49,684 nt of DNA from Clostridiales bacterium (lineage in GTDB: Bacteria; Bacillota; Clostridia; Oscillospirales; CAG-272): positions 1 to 49,684 of the forward strand of contig JAAYLD010000005.1 of NCBI GenBank assembly GCA_012522015.1, given 5' to 3'. Numbering within the stretch: position 1 is the first letter of the stretch; the number at the start of each line of letters is the position of its first letter. Shown here in pieces: positions 25,303 to 33,123 of the stretch. Under the pieces are notes generated by a model. The model was not told where the DNA came from. It did not search any database and was given only the letters and a program-made list of their open reading frames with translations. The position numbers were made by a program, and so were the translations under genes.

Positions 25303-26187
25303 TTATGGGCGGGCAAGCTTTTTTCTGAAAACACTTCTGAAACCGCCGTTTTTGACTCGGACGAGCTTTGTACGCACGTCACTTTTCTTTATTCTGACGA
25401 TACCTGTTTTCAAAAGCTGTATATTTTCAGAACCGTCCACTGTTATGAACAGCTCAGAACGGCAGTCTTCGGCAGCACGGCACGAAATGATGTTTTCCGC
25501 AGAAAATATCATCGGCCGTGTGAGAAGCGAATGAGGACAAATAGGGGTAACGCATATACAGTCAATCGACGGGTCGACTATTGGGCCGCCTGCCGACATT
25601 GAATATGCTGTTGAACCTGTAGGCGTCGCAAAAATAATGCCGTCGGCGTAATATCTCTCCGGCTCATCCTCCCCGCAAGACAATTCAATCGTCGCCATGC
25701 GTGACAGGGTTCCGTGTGAAACGACAATATCGTTAAGAGCCGCACCTGACTGCCAGATTAATTCCCCGTCGCGCTCTATTTGTGCCATAAGCATCATGCG
25801 CTCTTCAATGCGATAATCTCCTAAAAGGGCGCGTTCGATAAGTTCAAGCTCGTCTGCTTCTATTTCAGCAATATACCCGATACGCCCTAAATTTACGCCC
25901 AAAAGCGGTATGCCGCAAAATGTGTGCGATGCGCGCAGCATACAGCCGTCGCCGCCAAGCACAATAGCAAACTCAATATTGGCAGGCGGCATGTCATCGA
26001 AATACAATACACTCGCGCCGCGCGCAGCAGTTTTGAGGGCTTCGTCTGTCACAGCACGGGCAGAGCTCGGAAGACAAATGCACACATCATATTCCGCTCT
26101 TGTAAGGAGAGCAAACAGCCGGTGCAGCGTTACACCATTTTTATCTTTTTCTTTATCTTCCGCGGGCAACAGCGCAATCTTTCTCAC
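25303..26187 (-). CDS. nadK: NAD kinase
   Basis: A 294-residue ATP-NAD kinase, which makes NADP. Family motifs are VLGGDGCMLRASH (usual GGDGT) near residue 78, NLGRIGYIAEIE, and DGIIFATPTGSTAYSMSAGGPIVDP with the catalytic region. Length is normal. The start overlaps the tlyA stop by 35 bases, which implies translational coupling, an order common in Clostridia (tlyA-nadK-argR). The Thr-to-Cys change in GGDG is unusual but outside the strictest positions. Confidence 0.94.
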   Translation of the reverse strand: MRKIALLPAEDKEKDKNGVTLHRLFALLTRAEYDVCICLPSSARAVTDEALKTAARGASVLYFDDMPPANIEFAIVLGGDGCMLRASHTFCGIPLLGVNLGRIGYIAEIEADELELIERALLGDYRIEERMMLMAQIERDGELIWQSGAALNDIVVSHGTLSRMATIELSCGEDEPERYYADGIIFATPTGSTAYSMSAGGPIVDPSIDCICVTPICPHSLLTRPMIFSAENIISCRAAEDCRSELFITVDGSENIQLLKTGIVRIKKSDVRTKLVRVKNGGFRSVFRKKLARP

Positions 26188-26995
26188 TTTTTATCAGCTC
26201 CATTATATCTGCCTGCGTAATAGCGGGAGATGCTTCTTTATCGGTCGTTTTTTCAAAGAGGGCAATATATTCAACGTTGCCGCGACGACGCTCACGCTCA
26301 TTTTCAACGGCTCCGCCAGTCACAGGCGACACCATAAGCGCAAGGGCACACAGGCCATGTGCCGCAGCCGCAGATATGACGCGGCAAACAGCATCAGCGC
26401 GTGCGCGCGGCAATGTTACAACACCACTACTTCCTATACTATCTCGATCAAGCTCAAACTGCGGCTTTATCAGCGCAACAAAATGTCCGCCGGGTGCGAT
26501 TATTTCATTCACAGCGGGAATTATAAGCGTAAGTGATATGAAACTGACGTCGCACACCACAACGGAGCACATCTCAGGAAGAGTGTCCGCCGTCATCTCG
26601 CGGGCATTTTTCCCTTCCATCACAACAACGCGGCTGTCAGCGCGCAGCGAAGGATGAAGCTGTAATGTACCGGAGTCAATAGCATATACGCGCGCAGCAC
26701 CGTGACGCAAAAGACAATCGGTAAAACCACCGGTTGAAGCGCCAATATCAGCACAAACAGCCCCCGCCACATCAAGGCCAAAGCGCTCAAGCGCCGCCTG
26801 TAGCTTTAAACCTCCAATGCTGACATATTGCAGAGAGCGCACGTTTATTTCGTGATTTGCGTTCTCATCCACCTCATATGACGGCTTTGTTATTACATTG
26901 CCGTCGATTGTAACACGCCCCTCCGTTATTAAAAAACGGGCACGAGAACGGCTCTCAACGTACCCCATTTTATACAAGTAAACATCAAGCCTCAT
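26153..26995 (-). CDS. TlyA family rRNA methyltransferase
   Basis: A 280-residue protein: N-terminal S4 RNA-binding domain (RLDVYLYKMGYVESRSRARFLITEGRV, residues 2-60) and an FtsJ-type Rossmann methyltransferase (VCADIGASTGGFTDCLLRHGAARVYAID). In mycobacteria TlyA 2'-O-methylates 16S and 23S rRNA, which sets capreomycin sensitivity; clostridial copies are also called hemolysin A without good evidence. The SAM motif ADIGASTGGF is clear. It is first in the tlyA-nadK-argR unit and has a strong SigA promoter. Confidence 0.93.
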   Translation of the reverse strand: MRLDVYLYKMGYVESRSRARFLITEGRVTIDGNVITKPSYEVDENANHEINVRSLQYVSIGGLKLQAALERFGLDVAGAVCADIGASTGGFTDCLLRHGAARVYAIDSGTLQLHPSLRADSRVVVMEGKNAREMTADTLPEMCSVVVCDVSFISLTLIIPAVNEIIAPGGHFVALIKPQFELDRDSIGSSGVVTLPRARADAVCRVISAAAAHGLCALALMVSPVTGGAVENERERRRGNVEYIALFEKTTDKEASPAITQADIMELIKSEKDCAVARGR

Positions 26996-27006
26996 GAATT
27001 ATTCAC

Positions 27007-27035
27007 ATTATATCAAAAATAATGAATACTATCAA
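27007..27035 (-). promoter_or_regulatory. SigA promoter of tlyA-nadK
   Basis: TTGATA, 17 bases, TATAAT on the minus strand, about 12 bases before the tlyA ATG, so the message has a very short leader or starts close to the codon. Several TGAAT/ATTCA half-sites surround it. Confidence 0.8.
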
Positions 27036-27066
27036 TAGAAATATGAATATATACACACAATATTCA

Positions 27067-28002
27067 TTACCTGTCACGTGTGAGCAGCCATTTTGCAAAG
27101 TCTGTTAGCATCTCGGAGCGAGGATATGACGACACCGCATTTATAGCGTCATTTGTTAGCATTTCAGCGAATTTTCTTGCTTCATCAACGCTCATAAATG
27201 AAAGTATCGTCGTTTTTCCGCGGCTTTCGTCTCTGCCGACAGGCTTACCAAGCTTCACCTCGTCACCTGTTGCCCCTAAAATATCGTCAATCACTTGAAA
27301 AGCAAGCCCGATATTGTAAGCATATTTGCGAGCTGCGGCATAGTCATCTTCTGTCAGACCGCGGCGCTTACCGGCTTTCTCATCATCTGCACCGCCCAAA
27401 TTACAGTCAGCCGCAATACACCCCAGTGTACAAGCCGCGTTAATGATAGCACCCGTTTTCATGCGGTGAGTGTCGAGAAGCATTTCAAATGTAACGTCAG
27501 ATGGCGAGTTTTCATTTTGTAAATCGCAAATCTGACCGCCTATCATACCATCATGCCCTGCTGCGGCAGCTAACGTAGAAATTGCGCGGATGTTTTGAGC
27601 GGGAGTGGTATAAGGGTTGTCCGCGCAAGCGGCAAAGGCGTAGGTCAGAAGCGCATCGCCGGCAAGGAGTGCAAAAGCCTCGCCATAAACTTTATGGCAC
27701 GTAGGACGGCCGCGCCGCATATCGTCATCATCCATGCACGGGAGGTCGTCGTGTATAAGTGAATACGAATGCACCATTTCAACGGCGCACGCATACGGTA
27801 AAGCCGCCGTTGTCTCCCCGCCAAAAAGTCCACAAAAAGCAAGCGTTAGAAATGGCCGGATGCGCTTCCCGCCTCCGAGAGTAGCATAGCGCATAGCGTC
27901 GTACACGACGCTATGTGCAACATCCCCCCGGGGCAGAAGCTCGTCAAGCGCGGCTTCCGTCAGCGCAGCACAGGAGGTTAGTTTTTCTTCAATGCTGCTC
28001 AT
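27067..28002 (-). CDS. ispA: Polyprenyl synthetase (farnesyl/geranylgeranyl diphosphate synthase)
   Basis: A 311-residue trans-prenyltransferase that condenses IPP with allylic diphosphates, using precursors made by IspH in the MEP pathway. The first aspartate-rich motif is DDLPCMDDDDMRRG and the second is FQVIDDILGATGDE; the Gly-Lys loop GGGKRIRP is at the N-terminus. The chain length product cannot be told with certainty, but the xseB-adjacent gene is usually FPP synthase. It overlaps xseB by 4 bases. dxs, which often follows ispA here, is missing. Confidence 0.93.
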   Translation of the reverse strand: MSSIEEKLTSCAALTEAALDELLPRGDVAHSVVYDAMRYATLGGGKRIRPFLTLAFCGLFGGETTAALPYACAVEMVHSYSLIHDDLPCMDDDDMRRGRPTCHKVYGEAFALLAGDALLTYAFAACADNPYTTPAQNIRAISTLAAAAGHDGMIGGQICDLQNENSPSDVTFEMLLDTHRMKTGAIINAACTLGCIAADCNLGGADDEKAGKRRGLTEDDYAAARKYAYNIGLAFQVIDDILGATGDEVKLGKPVGRDESRGKTTILSFMSVDEARKFAEMLTNDAINAVSSYPRSEMLTDFAKWLLTRDR

Positions 28003-28265
28003 TTATCTGCGCCCCCGAAGTCCTCTTCGCTTGTAGTGCCATCCGGGCCTGTCGTGAGGAGCTTAACTTTTTGCTCCGCTGCATCAAGCTTTTCGTTGCA
28101 TAACTTTACAAGCGAAACTCCTTCTTCAAAAAGCGAAAGTGACTCGTCAAGCGGCGCACCGCCGCTCTCAAGCGCCCGTACAATCTCCTCAAGGCGTGCT
28201 ATTGCCGCTTCAAATGTAGTGTTTGTGTTGTTGCCTTCTGGCTTATTATCTTTATTTTCGACCAT
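27999..28265 (-). CDS. xseB: Exodeoxyribonuclease VII small subunit
   Basis: An 88-residue XseB, the coiled-coil partner of XseA. Core pattern is TFEAAIARLEEIVRALESGGAPLDESLSLFEEGVSLVKLCNEKL, which forms the helical hairpin. The N- and C-termini are charged and disordered. It lies downstream of xseA (60-base gap) and overlaps ispA by 4 bases, so the three are one transcription unit. Start ATG has GGGAGG 11 bases upstream. Confidence 0.95.
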   Translation of the reverse strand: MVENKDNKPEGNNTNTTFEAAIARLEEIVRALESGGAPLDESLSLFEEGVSLVKLCNEKLDAAEQKVKLLTTGPDGTTSEEDFGGADK

Positions 28266-28325
28266 ATGAAGTGTTTCCTCCCGCTTTTTATATACGCCCC
28301 GTACGGTGCGGATTTTTTGTTCAGT

Positions 28326-29615
28326 TTATTTTAAATCAACCAAATCTGATGATAATCCATCAAAACCTTTGTCTTTTTGCTCGACTCCTGTGACATTAGC
28401 TCTTATAATACCATCAGCAGCACGCAGTTTTAGCCTATCTCCCACCTTTACGCGGGATACTCTTGTGATAACGTCTCCGTCCTCGCCAAAAACAGCAAAA
28501 TAACCGCGTGATAAAACAGACAGCGGATTCATCGCCTCAAGTTTCCCTGCCACACGCGATAACGCAAGCCGTCCTGCAGTGCAGCGTGTCTTAGCCGCGA
28601 CTGTAAGCTTGTCGGCAAGGGAAACCGTAAGCATACGGCGATCATCTATGATAAATCTCGGATCACGAATTACCTTGCGGGACGCTATAGCTTCAAGCCT
28701 GCGGCGCATCTCGGACGTCTTGCGGGTAAGCGACATCGCCATATGCGTAATGACGTTGCCGAACCGCCACTTCAGCTCTGAGACTTCAGGCAGTGCAAGC
28801 TCCGCCGCGGCAGACGGTGTCGGAGCCCGTAAATCGGCGACAAAATCGCAAATCGTAAAGTCAGTTTCATGGCCAACAGCGGATATTACAGGAACGGAGC
28901 ACGCAGCAACAGCTCTTGCAACACCTTCGTCGTTGAACGCCCATAAATCTTCGATTGAGCCGCCACCGCGCCCAATTATAACGACGTCAACAGATTTCGT
29001 TTCGCTGAAATGGCGAAGCCCTGCGATAAGTGTCGGCGGGGCATCCGGTCCCTGAACAAGCGCCGGATAGAGTATAAGCTCAGCAATCGGAAACCGCCTT
29101 TTTGCTATGTTAATCATGTCGCGAATGGCGGCGCCTGTTGGCGATGTTATAATTCCTACGCGCGTTGGAATTTTTGGCAACGGACGCTTTCTTTCTTGTG
29201 CGAAAAGCCCCTCTGCTTCAAGTTTTCGCTTTAGCTGCTCAAACGCGATGTAAAGCGAACCGATGCCTTCAGGCTCCATAGAATCGACGTATAGCTGGTA
29301 CTGCCCGTCACGCACAAAAACAGTTACACGGCCGTGAGCTATGACCTTCATGCCGTTTTCGGGCATGAAGGCAAGGCGGGATGAATAGGAGCGAAACATA
29401 ACGGCACGAAGGTTTCCGCCCTCATCCTTTAACGTGAAATAAAAATGCCCCGTTTTATAGTGATTTGTAAAATTTGAGATTTCGCCCTTTACATATATGT
29501 CGCCGAGTACCGGATTCGACTCGAGCGACATTTTTAAATATTCATTCAGCTCCGTGACAGTCATTGTCACCGGAATTACACTGAAGTCAGCAGTACCGCT
29601 TGAATTCATGCTCAT
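28326..29615 (-). CDS. xseA: Exodeoxyribonuclease VII large subunit
   Basis: A 429-residue nuclease subunit that degrades single-stranded DNA into oligonucleotides. The N-terminal OB-fold spans about 15-110 (LGDIYVKGEISNFTNHYKTGHFYFTLKD). The catalytic domain contains GVITSPTGAAIRDMINIAKRRFP, RGGGSIEDLWAFNDEGVARA and SAVGHETDFTICDFVADLRAPTPSAAAE. A helical and C-terminal tail follows (VLSRGYFAVFGEDG). Its start overlaps the stop of the TsaD paralogue by 4 bases and xseB follows, so it lies in the nusB operon. Confidence 0.96.
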   Translation of the reverse strand: MSMNSSGTADFSVIPVTMTVTELNEYLKMSLESNPVLGDIYVKGEISNFTNHYKTGHFYFTLKDEGGNLRAVMFRSYSSRLAFMPENGMKVIAHGRVTVFVRDGQYQLYVDSMEPEGIGSLYIAFEQLKRKLEAEGLFAQERKRPLPKIPTRVGIITSPTGAAIRDMINIAKRRFPIAELILYPALVQGPDAPPTLIAGLRHFSETKSVDVVIIGRGGGSIEDLWAFNDEGVARAVAACSVPVISAVGHETDFTICDFVADLRAPTPSAAAELALPEVSELKWRFGNVITHMAMSLTRKTSEMRRRLEAIASRKVIRDPRFIIDDRRMLTVSLADKLTVAAKTRCTAGRLALSRVAGKLEAMNPLSVLSRGYFAVFGEDGDVITRVSRVKVGDRLKLRAADGIIRANVTGVEQKDKGFDGLSSDLVDLK

Positions 29616-30640
29616 AGTTGTCCTGCCTTACTTTTTTTCATCTCCGCTTCATGACGCAGCTTACATAAGACAGCCGTGCCAACAGCGTTATCGGAAGAAT
29701 ATCCGTGACCGGCAAAATATACATTTTCGTGTTTCTTAAGCGTATCTCTTATGCGGGCGCATGACATAACACCTCCCGCATAAATAATTGTGATAGAACC
29801 GTACTCACAACGCAGGTTTTTTGTTATTTCATCAAGAGAGGCGCCGATAAAGTCAAGCACAAAAGCCGCGACGAGCGCAGCGTCGCCTGTCTTGCGCCAA
29901 AGCACCTCAGCTATATTTTCAGCACCCGATAAGTTAACAGACAGCCCGTTTACATTAGGTTTACGGCTGTATTCACCGATGCGGCGCGACGATGCAATCT
30001 TCTCAAGCTCCGGCCCGCACGGAAAATGCAGTCCTATCATAACGCCGACACGGTCAACAAGCTGTCCTGCGTTTAAGTCAAGCGTTCCGCCTATCCGTTC
30101 AATTTCAAAATTAGCACCGCCCATCGGTGTCACCAGCAATACATCAGTCGTTCCGCCTGACACATGGAAAGCGGCAAACTTTTCTTCTGAATCAAGAAGC
30201 GACAGCTTCCCTGCCGAATAAAGAGCTGCAGCTATATGCCCGGCCTGATGCGAAAACTCATAAGCCGGCACACCTGCCGCGGCAGCTGCCGCATGCGCAG
30301 CGGCAACACCCGGTAAAAAGCACGGCATATATGAGCCTTCTGTTCCGCGCGGCGCCGACGAGTAGCCAACAGCAGCGATATCGCTGCCGTTGATAACACC
30401 ACCGGCAATATTACCGTCATCCATACCCGATATAGCGGCGGCGATTTTATCCATGACACCGGGGAGGTTTTTTACATGCGCGAAAACGGCGTCGCTCTGG
30501 CGAAGGCCGCGTGCACCATCTGCCACCTCAAGCATAACGCGTTCGTCGCACACGACTCCTCCGTCAGAGGATAGAAGCGCGGCGGATGTTGTATAATTGC
30601 TCGTATCTATACCAAGATATATAGATTTTCTTTTATTCAT
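29612..30640 (-). CDS. TsaD/Kae1-like (peptidase M22 family) paralogue of unknown function
   Basis: A 342-residue ASKHA-fold protein that starts YLGIDTSNYTTSAAL, with GLRQSDAVFAHVKNLP and an HxxxH metal site (SHQAGHIAAAL), then HVSGGTTDVLLV and YAGGVMS. True TsaD makes the t6A modification of tRNA with TsaB and TsaE and usually carries ISPLVATHTSGGHT motifs; here the corresponding loops differ. I recall such paralogues lying next to xseA/nusB in Clostridia with no defined role. It is between nusB (6-base gap) and xseA (overlap). It probably binds ATP and metal, but function should not be copied from TsaD. Confidence 0.85.
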   Translation of the reverse strand: MNKRKSIYLGIDTSNYTTSAALLSSDGGVVCDERVMLEVADGARGLRQSDAVFAHVKNLPGVMDKIAAAISGMDDGNIAGGVINGSDIAAVGYSSAPRGTEGSYMPCFLPGVAAAHAAAAAAGVPAYEFSHQAGHIAAALYSAGKLSLLDSEEKFAAFHVSGGTTDVLLVTPMGGANFEIERIGGTLDLNAGQLVDRVGVMIGLHFPCGPELEKIASSRRIGEYSRKPNVNGLSVNLSGAENIAEVLWRKTGDAALVAAFVLDFIGASLDEITKNLRCEYGSITIIYAGGVMSCARIRDTLKKHENVYFAGHGYSSDNAVGTAVLCKLRHEAEMKKSKAGQL

Positions 30641-30646
30641 ATTTAT

Positions 30647-31087
30647 TTATGACTTCTTTTTTTGCGGGTATAGAATCTTGACAATCTCCGGATCTTTCGA
30701 TATTCGGTTTAGTACGCCATTTACAAAGGCCGGTGCTTCATCGGTATCGTATTTTTTTGCAAGCTCAACTGCTTCGTTAAGCGAAACGTTTATGGGTATC
30801 GTTTTTTCATAGAAAAGCTCGTATACACACAGCCGCATTATAGAAATCGTGACACGCGACATGCGCTCGACATGCCACCCTTCCGACGCACCCGCTATTT
30901 TCGCGTCAATCTCTGCAATTTTTTCGGAAACACCAAAAAAAGCGTTGCGCACATATACGTTGTTCTCAAGTTCACGTATCTTGAGCGCATCTTCATATAT
31001 TTTCTCTGGAGTATCGTCTTTCCTGAATTCGCGCTCGTATATAAGCGCGAAGGCGGCTTCCCTCGCTTCGCGTCTTGTCATGATCAA
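30647..31087 (-). CDS. nusB: Transcription antitermination factor NusB
   Basis: A 146-residue NusB, which with NusE (S10) promotes antitermination of rRNA operons. Motif TRREAREAAFALIYE starts the helical fold, and the C-terminal VSLNEAVELAKKYDTDEAPAFVNGVLNRI is the signature. The track start is TTG 31087 (MIM...), with GAGG six bases upstream; ATG 31081 lies 12 bases away, so the TTG start is possible. It heads an operon: nusB, TsaD paralogue, xseA, xseB, ispA. Confidence 0.96.
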   Translation of the reverse strand: MIMTRREAREAAFALIYEREFRKDDTPEKIYEDALKIRELENNVYVRNAFFGVSEKIAEIDAKIAGASEGWHVERMSRVTISIMRLCVYELFYEKTIPINVSLNEAVELAKKYDTDEAPAFVNGVLNRISKDPEIVKILYPQKKKS

Positions 31088-31152
31088 TGCTTACCTCAAA
31101 TTAAAAGTGAAAAAACGCTAATTAAGCTATTTTTTTATAAACTACGTCTTCA

Positions 31153-31181
31153 ATTATATTATTTGAGAGGTAAAAAGTCAA
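31153..31181 (-). promoter_or_regulatory. SigA promoter of the nusB operon
   Basis: TTGACT, 17 bases, TATAAT on the minus strand, about 66 bases before nusB. Confidence 0.85.
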
Positions 31182-31287
31182 TCAAAAGCGGAAACTATTG
31201 CGTGCCGCGTGATAATTTACCCGGCATAAGTGCTCGCCTTTGCGTCAATATATAATAATGGATCGTTTTATGATTGCGGAGGCAATT

Positions 31288-32451
31288 TTGAAAAGCAGGA
31301 TTTTAGCGGCGAGTGCTGCTATAAGCATTTTATCAGCTATTGTTTTATTTAATATCAAAACATATAACTATCGGGCGAGCGCTGCAGCAGGCGGCGTTTC
31401 TTTAAAAGTATTTGAATGTGTTAACGACAGCTCATCAGATGAAACAACAGAGCTTAAGCCCATTCAAAATGCGAGCGCTGATAAGAATGACGAAAACTCT
31501 GATAACGCTGAAAAAAATGACGGAACAGAAAAAAACGAGAAAAAAACATACATTAAGTGGGTCGATTTTAACATTCCTGTCTCTGTCCTGCGCGCTGCAG
31601 CCAAAATTGATATAGACACTCACACAAACAGCAGCGTCACACCTGTTGGATGGATAGACCTTCTCTCTCTTCTTGCCGCAAAGTATGGCGGTAATTTTTC
31701 TCTTTATAAGCAATCAGACCTAAAGCATTTCGCAGATAATTTGGCATCGGGCAAAAAAGGTGAAGAACTGTCTGCTAATCTAAAGCTTTATAAATATTAC
31801 TCCGAAGCATACGGCGCCGTGCTTGGCGGTATGCTCGGTAAGTATATAAAAACCGAGCGTGCGGAGGATGGTACGATAACTGTGTCAGAAGGTTACGGCT
31901 TACGCGTTTACTCACCATTTGCACGCGGATACTACTATTCTCACTCCGACGATTTCGGAAAATCGCGTTCCTTTGGGTATAAACGCCAGCATCTTGGTCA
32001 CGACATGATGGGGTCTGTCGGCACGCCGATAATATGCGTCGAGAGCGGTTATGTTGAAGCTCTTGGCTGGAACATGTATGGCGGATGGCGCGTTGGCATA
32101 CGGAGTTTTGACGGCAAACGATATTATTATTATGCTCATATGCGCCGCAATCACCCCTACAACAACCTTTATGAGGGCAAAATTGTCAACGCCGGCGAAG
32201 TTATCGGTTATCTTGGTATGACTGGGTACAGCCGCCGTGAAAACGTCAACAATATTAAGACGCCGCACCTGCACATCGGTCTTCAAGTAATATTTGACCC
32301 TTCACAAAAAGACGGATGGAACCAAATCTGGATTGACGTTTACGAACTAACGAAGTTATGGGAAACTCAAAGAGCTCCCGTTTATCTCGATAAAGAGGCA
32401 AATGAAAGATTCAGCCGCTCATATATGACATATCCCGAAGCTCCGGACTAA
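31288..32451 (+). CDS. Membrane-anchored M23 (LytM) family metallopeptidase
   Basis: Start set to TTG 31288 (387 residues), because GGAGG lies five bases upstream; the track start 31240 has no Shine-Dalgarno site. The N-terminus is basic then hydrophobic (membrane anchor), followed by an acidic/Asn/Lys linker. The M23 endopeptidase domain begins near residue 205. Zn ligands are seen as HLGHD and PHLHI, with YYAHMRR between. Clostridial spore formers have several M23 proteins (SpoIIQ type and autolysins), and which this is cannot be told. The domain looks active, with intact Hx3D and HxH. It lies divergent from nusB. Confidence 0.88.
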   Translation: MKSRILAASAAISILSAIVLFNIKTYNYRASAAAGGVSLKVFECVNDSSSDETTELKPIQNASADKNDENSDNAEKNDGTEKNEKKTYIKWVDFNIPVSVLRAAAKIDIDTHTNSSVTPVGWIDLLSLLAAKYGGNFSLYKQSDLKHFADNLASGKKGEELSANLKLYKYYSEAYGAVLGGMLGKYIKTERAEDGTITVSEGYGLRVYSPFARGYYYSHSDDFGKSRSFGYKRQHLGHDMMGSVGTPIICVESGYVEALGWNMYGGWRVGIRSFDGKRYYYYAHMRRNHPYNNLYEGKIVNAGEVIGYLGMTGYSRRENVNNIKTPHLHIGLQVIFDPSQKDGWNQIWIDVYELTKLWETQRAPVYLDKEANERFSRSYMTYPEAPD

Positions 32452-32500
32452 TTCGTAAAAGCAGTAATATTTATGACATGTAAATAATGCCTCAGCTCAC

Positions 32501-32529
32501 TTGATATTTTTGCACGGCGGTGTTATTAT
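32501..32529 (+). promoter_or_regulatory. SigA promoter of the DUF3021-like gene
   Basis: TTGATA, 17 bases, TATTAT upstream of the four-helix membrane protein, about 50 bases before its start. Confidence 0.65.
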
Positions 32530-32580
32530 ATTTTATAGATATTTATAAATGAAATGGCGTTTTGCGCTATATTAGGCAAA

Positions 32581-33021
32581 ATGAAACAAAAATTAAAGTC
32601 ATTTATCATAAAGTACGTCACACCCGCGTGCGTTTACTTTACGATACTCACCGTTTTTTTCTACTTTTTAGGTGAGGTTATCAGCGAAGACAACAGACAT
32701 CTGATTCCCAACTTTCGCATGATACTTCTTTTTCTGCTCTTCGGTTTTGCATTCAATGCGGCAAATAAAGTATTTAAAAATAATAAACTGAGCGTCGCTT
32801 TGCGTGTAATTATACACTATGCAATCTGTACTGCATATCTCATAATATTTATGTTGTCATCGCTGGCTGACATCAGCCCAAGTACATCGTTTACCATGTT
32901 TGCTGTTTTTACCGTGATATATTTTATTATAGTTGGCACAATACTTGCGGTTCGCACGAACATTAACCGCCGCCGCAACAGTAAAAGCGAATATAAAGCA
33001 ATTTACGATAAAACAATTTAA
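32581..33021 (+). CDS. Four-helix membrane protein, DUF3021-like
   Basis: About 146 residues from ATG 32581 (AGG four bases upstream; the track starts at 32554, which lacks a site). Four hydrophobic helices with a basic cytoplasmic start (KQKLKSFIIKY) and a basic C-terminus (RTNINRRRNSK). The length and pattern resemble DUF3021 family members, whose role is unknown and which often accompany LytTR regulators; no such regulator is near. It lies between an M23 peptidase and an SGNH-like protein, all on the plus strand. Confidence 0.6.
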   Translation: MKQKLKSFIIKYVTPACVYFTILTVFFYFLGEVISEDNRHLIPNFRMILLFLLFGFAFNAANKVFKNNKLSVALRVIIHYAICTAYLIIFMLSSLADISPSTSFTMFAVFTVIYFIIVGTILAVRTNINRRRNSKSEYKAIYDKTI

Positions 33022-33123
33022 TGCCGGTGCCAATGCTTTTGATGTGAGGCATAAACTTAATCTGTTTAAAATTCAACATAGTTTAATTATTGATAAATTC
33101 TCCGGAAAGGAGAGATCGACCGC

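Noticed and set aside
26995-27066. A true ARG box upstream of tlyA
   Set aside because: Half-sites match but the spacing does not fit TGAAT-N4-ATTCA; kept only as a weak finding.
31240-31287. M23 peptidase start at TTG 31240 or ATG 31258
   Set aside because: No Shine-Dalgarno site there; the GGAGG five bases before TTG 31288 is far better.
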